A stretch of DNA of 21,532 nt. Origin: Collodictyon triciliatum (taxonomy: Eukaryota; CRuMs). The DNA lies in assembly GCA_043381765.1 (NCBI GenBank), contig JBHJMP010001187.1, positions 1-21,532 on the forward strand. The letters run 5' to 3'. Within the stretch, counting starts at the first letter, position 1, and the number at the start of each line of letters is the position of its first letter. A model generated the notes under the pieces. It was not told where the DNA came from. It ran no database searches and saw only the letters and a list, made by a program, of their open reading frames with translations. The translations under genes and the position numbers were made by a program. Below are positions 8,583 to 18,500 of this stretch, piece by piece.

Positions 8583-11393
8583 CTACAAAACCTCTCTGAG
8601 TTCCTTGAGATGCTCCTGCGCCGTTGAATTACCTTGTTCCAGCGACAGGAAGTAATACTCAAGCGCCTTCTGCAGATTCCTTTGCACAGAATAGCCTTCC
8701 TTGTAGAATAACCCCATCAAACACTGGCCCGTCGCATTTCCGAGGTCTGCCGACCTCCTGAACCAGCGCCCGGCTTCCTCCAAATCACTTTCCACGCCTT
8801 TGCCTTCGATATAGCAGAACCCAAGGCTGATTTGACACAACGCGTGGTTCTCGTCAGCGCCCTTGCGATACCACTCAACAGCTTTGCTCATGTCTGCTTC
8901 GACACCGCTCCCGTTTTCATAGCAAATCGCAAGACTGCGGTAAGCGTCCGCATAGTTGGATTTTGCCAAACGGAGGAATAAAGCAAACGCCTTTTGGCTG
9001 TCCTTACTGCATCCTTTGCCTTCCGAGTACAGAAGCGCAAGATGCCACATCCCTGATAGATTTTCAGAGTTGCTTGCTTTTTCATACCATTCGAATGCGA
9101 GTGTGTCATCCTGCGGCACACCAAGGCCCTTCTCGTAGCAGTAACCCAGCTGGTCCATGGCTGTTTCTGACTTGTTTTCGGCTGCCTTTCGATACCACTC
9201 CACTGCAGTCTCGTAGCTCTGCTCAACTCCGGCTCCGCTATAGTAACAGTGCCCGATGTTTGTCTGCGCATTACCGTTGCTTTGCTCAGATGCCCGATGG
9301 TACCAATCCAGAGCTTTCTCGTAGCTGACTTCGACTCCCATCCCGTGGTAGTGACACAGCCCGACATTGACAAATGCATCGTAATTCTTCTGGAGCGCGG
9401 CTTTCATGTGCCATTCATACGCCAAAGTAGGGGACTTTTGGACACCATCTCCGTTATAGTAGCAGATTCCAAGGTTGTTTTGGCCCCAGCTGTATCCCAA
9501 GAAGGCTGCTGCCTCATAAGATCGGTATGCCTTTCCGAGGCTGCGCTCTGTTCCAAGGCCGTTTTCATGGATAAGTCCCAAGTTATTCCATCCATTGGCA
9601 TAGTGCTGAGCTGCACTCTGTGCAAACCAATACGCTGCGTGTCCATATTTATCTTTCACTTCGAGTGTGTTTTTGAATGAGTGTCCGATATTATCTTGCC
9701 CGCTCGCATGACCCGCGAGAGCGGAGATGAGCCACCACTCGGTGGACATCACGGTGCATTTTGCAACACCTTCGCCTTCAAAGTAGCAATAAGCGAGGTT
9801 GTTTTGGGAGCACGCAAGCCCTGCTCGACTGGATTCTTCAAAGTAGCTGATAGACTTTGCAAAGTCTTTTGCAACGCCCCATCCACGATAAAGACAATAC
9901 CCTGTGAGATAAAAGAGGAAAGCATCTAATTTGGAGTTTTGAGAAATCCAGTCATATGCCTTGGCCAGCTCTTGCTCATTTAAAGATTGAATAAACAAAA
10001 GAAGCTGGTCGATTGTGTCCGTTGTTGATGGAAGTGGGATGATTTGTGGATGCTCTAGAGCCACTTGACGGAATGCAATGAGTGCCGGAACAAAGGCAGG
10101 GTCGAGAGCACGGGCGTATAGAAGAAGGCATTGCGCACGAATGTAGTTTCCTTTGGAAAACTCCATACAGCCCTCTTTTGTTGCGTCTTGTGCCGATAGA
10201 CTCATATCGACCATATTTATAAACCCAGGGCGTTGTTCTGAGGTTGACGAAGCATACTGTGTGAAATATTCCAGGGCTTTCATGTTGTTATGGGATATTC
10301 CTATGCCAAAGACCGCACAGATGGCGAGCTGAAGGACCGCATCTTTACATCTCTCTTTGCTGAGCTCTTCTAATTCCTGAAAATAATCCTGGTGAGGCAT
10401 TTTCAGCCGGTTGAGATAGAGTGTCGCGTAGCGAATGGCAATCGGCTGATTTTGGAGAGATTCGGCACAAATGCGAAGAAGGTTTTTGTCGACTTCACGA
10501 ATCGATGGTATTGAAGCCCATGTTTCCTGGTGCTCAGAGGACACAAACTCAGCTGCACTCAGACCAGGGATTTTTTTCATATAATGGGCACGAACGGGAG
10601 CTGAAAGTGAATGTATCCATAGGAATGCTTCAACAAGAGAGATTGAGTGGGTTAGGCCTGCGGCAACGATGGAGTCGGGTTCATTAGTGTCTCTGGGGAC
10701 TGTAGGAACGGGGTTTCGTGTCGATTCTTGCAGCAAATCAGAGACACTTATAGAGCCGTTGAGGCGGTAGGATGGTGAGAGGCAATGAGGGACTCGGATT
10801 GGGCCCAGGAGAAAAGTGGATAGGTCAGCCGTATTAATGAGGGTAGGGAGCAAATTGAGCCATTGAAAGGCCATCGACAACTGGCTCAGCGAGAGACTGC
10901 TCTCGAAGGCTGTGCAAGCGGCAATCAACTGGTCTACTGGCTTGATTCTCATCGAGCCAAATATTTTAGCGGCCAACTGCCCAACAAAATAGACATAGTC
11001 TGCTTCAGATGCATCTCTGCTTTCGTCTTCGCGTCTCCATTCACACACGGATAATCCAGGGCGAGTGGGAAAATGGACACCGAAGTGGGTTGCGCGGATA
11101 CGGCCTTCAGTATCGATGAAGAGGCACTCTGGGTTGGGGAGGGTGAAACAAAGCTGTGGGATGTTTGCCAGTTGCAAGAAATAGTTTGTGAGCATGGAAA
11201 AGAACTCCAGTCTTGCAGACACAGACTCTGATGGTGATGTAAGCGTTGACAAAAGTGGTTTCCACGAGAGCCATGACTCTGAGTGAGCAAGGCAGACATG
11301 CGAGTCAACAACAAAATGATCGATGGTGTGTACGAAGAGGTGCGGATGCTGCTGGATTGTTGATGAAAAGGGTGGCAGTGTGTTGGACTTTTG
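8583..11393 (-). CDS. Sel1-repeat protein with degenerate kinase-like domain (5' end in gap)
   Basis: The frame is open for about 937 codons, from the N run to TAG at 8583-8585, with no visible intron. The C-terminal half (about 9930-8600) carries 12 Sel1-like repeats of the form N-L-G-x-C-Y-x-x-G-x-G-V followed by A-x-x-W-Y-x-K-A, and a thirteenth weak copy near 10320. Sel1 repeats form alpha-solenoid scaffolds for protein binding. Upstream, about 11390-10930, the sequence aligns by eye with a protein-kinase C-lobe: LPNPECLFIDTEGRIRATHFG resembles the LKPENILID...DFG region, and DYVYFVGQLAAKIFG the SDVYSFG helix. The HRD motif is unrecognisable and DFG reads HFG (His codon 11085-11087), so a pseudokinase is likely. 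Kinase-Sel1 fusions are known in protists and fungi. The N-lobe, if present, lies in the gap; the missing 545 bases would be about 181 residues, which suits. An in-frame ATG stands at 11942-11940, just beyond the gap, but the gap length is not reliable. Product function and location are unknown. Confidence 0.85.
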   Translation of the reverse strand, partial: QKSNTLPPFSSTIQQHPHLFVHTIDHFVVDSHVCLAHSESWLSWKPLLSTLTSPSESVSARLEFFSMLTNYFLQLANIPQLCFTLPNPECLFIDTEGRIRATHFGVHFPTRPGLSVCEWRREDESRDASEADYVYFVGQLAAKIFGSMRIKPVDQLIAACTAFESSLSLSQLSMAFQWLNLLPTLINTADLSTFLLGPIRVPHCLSPSYRLNGSISVSDLLQESTRNPVPTVPRDTNEPDSIVAAGLTHSISLVEAFLWIHSLSAPVRAHYMKKIPGLSAAEFVSSEHQETWASIPSIREVDKNLLRICAESLQNQPIAIRYATLYLNRLKMPHQDYFQELEELSKERCKDAVLQLAICAVFGIGISHNNMKALEYFTQYASSTSEQRPGFINMVDMSLSAQDATKEGCMEFSKGNYIRAQCLLLYARALDPAFVPALIAFRQVALEHPQIIPLPSTTDTIDQLLLFIQSLNEQELAKAYDWISQNSKLDAFLFYLTGYCLYRGWGVAKDFAKSISYFEESSRAGLACSQNNLAYCYFEGEGVAKCTVMSTEWWLISALAGHASGQDNIGHSFKNTLEVKDKYGHAAYWFAQSAAQHYANGWNNLGLIHENGLGTERSLGKAYRSYEAAAFLGYSWGQNNLGICYYNGDGVQKSPTLAYEWHMKAALQKNYDAFVNVGLCHYHGMGVEVSYEKALDWYHRASEQSNGNAQTNIGHCYYSGAGVEQSYETAVEWYRKAAENKSETAMDQLGYCYEKGLGVPQDDTLAFEWYEKASNSENLSGMWHLALLYSEGKGCSKDSQKAFALFLRLAKSNYADAYRSLAICYENGSGVEADMSKAVEWYRKGADENHALCQISLGFCYIEGKGVESDLEEAGRWFRRSADLGNATGQCLMGLFYKEGYSVQRNLQKALEYYFLSLEQGNSTAQEHLKELREVL

Positions 11394-11938
11394 NNNNNNN
11401 NNNNNNNNNNNNNNNNNNNNNNNNNNNNNNNNNNNNNNNNNNNNNNNNNNNNNNNNNNNNNNNNNNNNNNNNNNNNNNNNNNNNNNNNNNNNNNNNNNNN
11501 NNNNNNNNNNNNNNNNNNNNNNNNNNNNNNNNNNNNNNNNNNNNNNNNNNNNNNNNNNNNNNNNNNNNNNNNNNNNNNNNNNNNNNNNNNNNNNNNNNNN
11601 NNNNNNNNNNNNNNNNNNNNNNNNNNNNNNNNNNNNNNNNNNNNNNNNNNNNNNNNNNNNNNNNNNNNNNNNNNNNNNNNNNNNNNNNNNNNNNNNNNNN
11701 NNNNNNNNNNNNNNNNNNNNNNNNNNNNNNNNNNNNNNNNNNNNNNNNNNNNNNNNNNNNNNNNNNNNNNNNNNNNNNNNNNNNNNNNNNNNNNNNNNNN
11801 NNNNNNNNNNNNNNNNNNNNNNNNNNNNNNNNNNNNNNNNNNNNNNNNNNNNNNNNNNNNNNNNNNNNNNNNNNNNNNNNNNNNNNNNNNNNNNNNNNNN
11901 NNNNNNNNNNNNNNNNNNNNNNNNNNNNNNNNNNNNNN
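11394..11938. other. Assembly gap (545 N)
   Basis: A run of undetermined bases. It removes the 5' part of the Sel1-repeat gene. The right edge starts with CCATAAAAACC, similar to the unit of the minisatellite at 1-103, so a collapsed repeat may have caused the gap. Confidence 0.98.
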
Positions 11939-12568
11939 CCATAAAAACCAATAGGTTGAGAAAAAAACGAGGCAAAAATCACACGACACCAGAAGGACAT
12001 CATCTTAAGGCTCGCAGTTTATTTTGGTTGCCTTGAATAACATCAAACTCTTTCACCTGCTAATACAAAAAGAATAATAATACTATAATCTAAGTGAATG
12101 GCAAGGAAAATCAAAATAAAATGATAAAACAGTCTCCAACAGAAACATCCACTTAAAGAGTTGCAGGTCGCACATAAGCAAACAAATATAATAATGAATA
12201 GAGCATGGATTTTACAGATAGAATCTAAATTGAATAATCCCTCCGTAACTTGCTAATGAATTCGGGATTATGTCTTCTTTCTTTCGGTAAAATATATACA
12301 TTTCTGAAATCATGTGTAGAAGTTGGTAAATGAATAATGATTTCTTTCAGGAATTGATTCACAGGACAGCTTCCTGGTGTCATAAACAATATACAATTTA
12401 ATTGTAATATCACAAAAAAATGATTTATTCTCGAAAAAACTATGCGTATTATCTGTTTATTTGCACGTATTTAGATGATTAATAAAAAAAAACTGAAAGC
12501 ATCAGGAAGCTGATGAAATAGTTCCAATAAAATGAAACCAATCAGAAAGGCTTCGAAAATGACTGTAT
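11939..12568. other. Spacer between the Sel1-repeat gene and the giant WD40 gene
   Basis: This AT-rich stretch holds the promoter side of the Sel1-repeat gene and the 3' UTR of the upstream giant gene, both on the minus strand. AATAAA on the minus strand at 12429-12424, about 140 bases after the giant gene's stop, is a candidate polyadenylation signal, and another occurs near 12020. A 52-codon minus-strand ATG frame ending near 12225 has no recognisable homology. I see no RNA gene. Confidence 0.6.
12424..12429 (-). terminator. Candidate polyadenylation signal of the giant WD40 gene
   Basis: The plus strand reads TTTATT, so the transcript reads AATAAA, about 140 bases after the TAG at 12569-12571. 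The surrounding AT richness makes a chance match possible. Confidence 0.35.
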
Positions 12569-15500
12569 CTAAAACTCCTCAACTTTCGATTGAGACATGT
12601 CGTTCATTTCTGTGTCTTTTGACAGATGTATTCCAGTAAATGTCTTGAAAAAATATTGCGAAATGTAATTATCAGTGATTGAGTTCCAAAGAGAACTGAG
12701 CATAGATAAGAAACTTGTCAGCACCAATCTCAAAACAACAGGGCCAGCTTTGGAAAGGAAAACAACTCCTATCCCTCCATTCAGAATAACCACCAAAAGC
12801 ACCAGCACAACTTCGGTTTTTTGATTCAAATTGTTGTATCGGAAAAGTAGACTCAGCATCAAAGTAAAATAGAGAACCATGAGTGATTGAATTTGTGACT
12901 TTTTCAATACATTAGATATGAATGGCTTGAAGTATATGGTTGAAGCTATCATGAGAAACAGCAGCCACAATCCAAAGTAGATTTGAAGCGAAGCTGAAAA
13001 AAACGTGCTTATCATCACAATGACCAACTTTTGCATCATCATCACAACCTCCCAGAATTGGCACTTTTCCGTATAGCCATCGACCAGAAATCTGAAAAGG
13101 GCATATGTTTTGGACGTAGGATTGCTCAATGCCGCTTTTTTTCGAATAATTCGTATCAATATCACTATAGGACCGGCAAAACAATATGTAATCAGGAAAG
13201 CAAAAGAGATGCTTCTCCACAACTTGTATGTGACATCATCGCATAAAATTGACATATCCGCCTTCAAATAGCTCCTCTCTCCAAGTGTTTCACATGGAAA
13301 TATTTCAGAAATGCTCGAAGTGATTGAAGGATGGACAAAAAACAGCATAACTAGCATGGAGTATGTTACTTCGTGTTGAAAATGAGCAAATGTAAGATGG
13401 ATATTTGATATTTCTTTCTTGTAAAGCCGCCACATTTCTCTTAACAAAGTTAATACAACCATAACGCCTGTCATTATTATCGGACTTAACATAGAGTACA
13501 GCGCTTTGTCATATACTGACAGTCCAAGTTGACATTCCATCGGGTAGCTGTCTATAGAAAGTGAAAAGGAAAACAAAGCTGGAATTTTCATCACTGACAC
13601 GATGATTGTACTCCATTTTACATCAAAGTTTGCTAGGTATGTCAAAACTTGAAAATGAGTGGATAATGATTTCAGAATTTGAATATTCCCAGTTCTTGTC
13701 TGTCTTGACTGTTCTATCATGAAGAAAACAAAGGCAAGGGGAACAGCAAAGCTCAAGAAAATCAAGACAACATTGATACCCTTCGGTGGACATTTAATGC
13801 AAAAGTACCCTGCTTTTCCATATCCTTTTTCACAGACGCTGCATAAAGCTCCACTATATCCATCGGCACAGGTATTGTTTCCTCCATTACATGCATCTTG
13901 ATTTAAGCATTTGAAAGCGATGTATTCTCCATTTGAATTCGGAGCTTGCCAATATCCAGGTGCAACACTAAGGCTGCTACTTCCATCACAAATAAAACCC
14001 TCTGGACATGATTTACATTGCTTACTCTTGGAGTCAAGGTATGTGTTTGAAAGGCATTTGCAATCGTGTATTGATGTTGAGCCCGTCATATTTGTATATG
14101 AATTTGTAGGGCAGTCTTTGCACAAGGTTTGACCGTAATTTTCATTGAAAGTACCTGGAGAGCATTTGAAACATTCTTCCTGCTTTTCGTACCATCCTGG
14201 TTGACACTGACACGTAGAGTTTATCAATTTAAACCCATTCTTACAAACACAATCTGTCGAGTTCATGGAACCGTTGTTTTTGGTTGTAAATTTGTTCAGA
14301 CAAAGAAGACAGAAACCGGTGTCATTTGTGAATTTATATGAGCCAACTCTGCAGTTGACACATTGACTCCCATCCTCGAATTTTCCTGGGGGACATGTGC
14401 AAACACCGCCAAAAAACACATATGTATTCATGCATTCACAGTCTTGGAGTCTTACAGAGCCTTCTTTCTTAGTTGTAGAGCGTGTTGGACAAGAGTTGCA
14501 GTAGGTGCTTCCGGCTGAGCTGTAGCTTCCGTTTGGACATGAAATGCATGATGATTGATTGAATGAACCAGTTTTATTGTTAAATGTCCCAGCTGGACAT
14601 GATGTGCACGATGCTTGACCATCTCTATCATTCCATGTGCCTTGTGGACATTCAATACATGACTTGTTTCCATATGAGCCGGAGTTTGAGTTGAATGTGC
14701 CTCTTGGACAAGAATAGCATGAATTTGAGTCTTTTATAATTTCTTCTTTTTGATAGAATCCTGATGAACATAAGCTGCATGATGCGCTTCTCTCTGAGCT
14801 GTAGCTTCCATTAGGACATGTAATACATGACGATTGATCTAATGAGCCAGTTTTGTAGTTGAATGTCCCAGCTGGACATGATGTGCATGACGCTTGACCA
14901 TCTCTATCATTCCAAGTACCTTGTGGACATTCAATGCATGATTTGTCTCCATATGAGCCGGAGTTTGGGTTAAATGTGCCTTTTGGGCATGTATGACATG
15001 ATTTTGAGTCTTTAATGACACCTTCTTTTTGATAAAATCCTGATGAACACAAGCTGCATGATGTACTTCCAGATAAGCTGTAGCTTCCGTTTGGACATGA
15101 AATGCACGACGATTGATTGAATGAGCCAGTTTTGTTGTTAAATGTCCCAGCTGGACATAATGTGCATGATGCTTGACCATCTCTATCATTCCAAGTACCT
15201 TGTGGACATTCATTACATGATATATTTCCATATGAGCCGGAGTTTGAGTTGAATGTGCCTCTTGGACAAGAATAGCATGAATTTGAGTCTTTTGTAATTC
15301 TTTCTTTTTGATAGAATCCTGATGAACATAAGCTGCATGATGAGCTTCTTTCTGAGCTGTAGCTTCCATTAAGACATGATATGCACGATGATAGGTTAAA
15401 TGAGCCAGTTTTGTTATTGAATGTACCAGCTGGACATGATGTGCAGGACGCTTGGCCTTCTTTACTATTCCAAGTCCCTTGTGGACATTCAATGCATGAT

Positions 15501-18500
15501 TTGTTTCCATACGAGCCGGAGTTTGAATTGAATGTGCCTTTTGGGCAAGCGTAGCATGATTCTGAGTCTTTTGTGACGTCTTCTTTTTGATAGTATCCTG
15601 ATAAACATAAACTACATGATGCACTTCCACTTAAGCTGTAGCTCCCATTTGGACATGAAATGCACGAGTATTGATTGAATGAACCAGTTTTGTTGTTAAA
15701 TGTCCCAGCTGGACATGACGTGCATGATGCTTGACCATCTCTATCATTCCAAGTACCTTGTGGACATACAATACATGATTTGTTTCCATATGAGCCGGAG
15801 TTTGAGTTGAATGTGCCTTTTGGGCAAGCATAGCATGATTCTGAGTCTTTTTTGATTCCTTCTTTTTGATAGAATCCTGATGAGCATAAGCTGCATGATG
15901 TACTTCTTTCTGAGCTGTAGCTTCCATTTGGACATGAAATGCATGATAATTCATCAAACGATCCAGTTTTGTTATTGAATGTGCCAGCTGGGCATGAAGT
16001 GCATGATGATTGACCATCTCTATCATTCCAAGTGCCTTGTGGACATTCAATACATGATTTGTTTCCATATGAGCCGGAGTTTGAGTTGAATGCGCCTATT
16101 GGACAGGCATAGCATGAATTTGAGTCTTTAATGATTCCTTCTTTTTGATAGTATCCTGATAAACATAAACTACATGATGAACTTTTCTCTGAGCTGTAGC
16201 TTCCGTTCACACATGATATGCAAGATGATTGATTGAATGAGCCCGTTTGATTGTTGAATGTACCGGCTGGACATGATGTGCATGATGCTTGACCATCTCT
16301 ATCATTCCAAGTGCCTTGTGGACATTCAATACACGATTTATTTCCATATGAGCCGGATATTGAGTTGAATGTGCCTTTTAGACAAGCGTAGCATGATTTT
16401 AAGTCTTTTGTGACGTCTTCTTTTTGATAGTATCCTGATGAGCACAAACTGCATGATGAGCTTCTCTCTGAGCTGTAGCTTCCATTCGGACATGTAATAC
16501 ATGACGATTGATTGAATGAGCCAGTTTTGTAGTTGAATGTCCCAGCTGGACATGATGTGCATGATGCTTGACCATCTCTATCATTCCAAGTGCCTTGTGG
16601 ACATTCCATGCATGATGAGTTTCCATATGAGCCGGAGTTTGAGTTGAATTTGCTATTTGGACAAGAATGGCATGATTTTGAGTCTTTTGTGATTCCTTCT
16701 TTTTGATAGTATCCTGATAAGCATAAACTGCATGATGCGCTTCTTTCTGAGCTATAGCTTCCGTTAGGACATGTAATACATGACGATTGATCTAATGAGC
16801 CAGTTTTGTAGTTGAATGTCCCAGCTGGACATGATGTGCATGATGCTTGACCATCTCTATCATTCCAAGTACCTTGTGTACATTCGATACATGATTTATT
16901 TCCATATGAGCCGAAGTTCGAGTTGAATGTGCCTTTTGGACAAGCGTAGCATGATTTTAAGTCCTTTATAACTCCTTCTTTTTGATAGAATCCTGATAAA
17001 CATAAACTGCATGATGCGCTTCTTTCGGAGCTGTAGCTTCCATTTAGACATGAAATGCATGATGATTGATTGAATGAGCCAGTTTTATTGTTGAATGTAC
17101 CAGCTGGACATGATGTGCATGGTGCTTGACCATCCTTATCATTCCAAGTACCTTGTGTACATTCAATACATGATTTGTTTCCATATGAGCCGGAGTTTGA
17201 GTTGAATGTGCCTTTTGGACAAGCGTAGCATGATTTTGAATCTTTTTTGATTCCCTCTTTTTGATAGAATCCTGATAAGCAAAAGCTGCATGACGCGCTT
17301 CCAGCTGAGCTGTAGCTTCCATTAGGACATGGGATACATGATGATTGATTATATGAGCCAGTTTTATCGTTGAATGTACCCGCTGGACATGATGTGCATG
17401 ACGCTTGACCATCTCTATCATTCCAAGTACCTTGTGGACATTCGGTACATGACTTGTCTCCGAATGAGCCAAAGTTTGAGTTGAATGTGCCTTTTGCACA
17501 AGCATAACATGATTCCGAGTCTTTTTTGATTCCCTCTCTTTGATAGAATCCTGATGAGCATAAACTGCATGATATACTTCTTTCTGAGCTGTAGCTTCCG
17601 TTTGGACATTCAATACATGAATCACCAAATGAACCAGTTTTGTTATTGAATGTACCGGCTGGGCATGTTGTGCATTCATCTTTGTACTTACTCCCAAAAG
17701 TCCCTTGTGGACATTCAATACATGACAGATTGCCTGTTGAACCAAATCTTGGATTGTAAGTTCCATCGATACATTCTATACATGTCTTTTGGCCAGATAT
17801 TGGATTGTAAGAACCAGGTTGGCAAAGTTCACATGTGGATTCTCCTGAATTTGAAGAGAATTTCCCTTGAGGACACAATTGGCAACTGCTAACATCGGTT
17901 GATGCGACATTTGGATTGAAAGTCCCGGCTGGGCATTTTTCGCAGTTAGTTGATTTTGTTTTATTTGAATAAGTACCAGTGGAACATGGATTACAAAACT
18001 GATTTCCTTTCTCACTCATGAAAAACCCAGCAGGACAGTCAAAACAGCTCGACTTCCCATCAACGCTATTATATGTTCCAGGCTCACATAGAAGACAGGA
18101 TGAATTTCCAGCACCTCGGATGCTTGGATTGAATGTTCCTGCTGGACAAGAAGTACACGACCTATCGCCCTCATTACTGTAAAATCCAGCAGTGCAATTA
18201 TTACATGAAATTTGACCTTTAATATTGTTAAATGTTCCAGCCTCGCATTTTTTGCAAATTGATTGACCCACAAGATTATTGTATGTTCCTTCTCCACATG
18301 GAAGACAATCTTTAATGCTTGTTGAACCAGTAGATGGGTTGTAAGTTCCAGTCGGACAAGATGGACAAAAATTGAGCTCATTTCCGTTATTATAAGAACC
18401 GGATGGACACATTTCGCATGAATTTGATAGTTGGTTGAAAAAATATCCTCCTTGGCACGGACTCCAGACTTTGATGAATGTGTCTGTGCTTGCTGAAATA

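Noticed and set aside
8583-11393. Bacterial contamination suggested by an intronless Sel1 gene
   Set aside because: It is flanked by clearly eukaryotic spliced genes, has no Shine-Dalgarno or operon context in view, and kinase-like Sel1 fusions are typical of eukaryotic microbes.
11246-12036. Open frames running through the N run on both strands
   Set aside because: The undetermined bases cannot contain stops, so these lengths mean nothing. The apparent start of the Sel1 frame at 11975 is a TTG, not ATG.
12225-12413. Small minus-strand open frame in the spacer
   Set aside because: It opens with GTG; its first ATG leaves 52 codons, and no recognisable motif, splice partner or homology is visible.
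14497-17713. Regularly spaced repeats considered as a CRISPR array or satellite
   Set aside because: The whole period is conserved coding sequence without unique spacers, and it lies in one long open frame.
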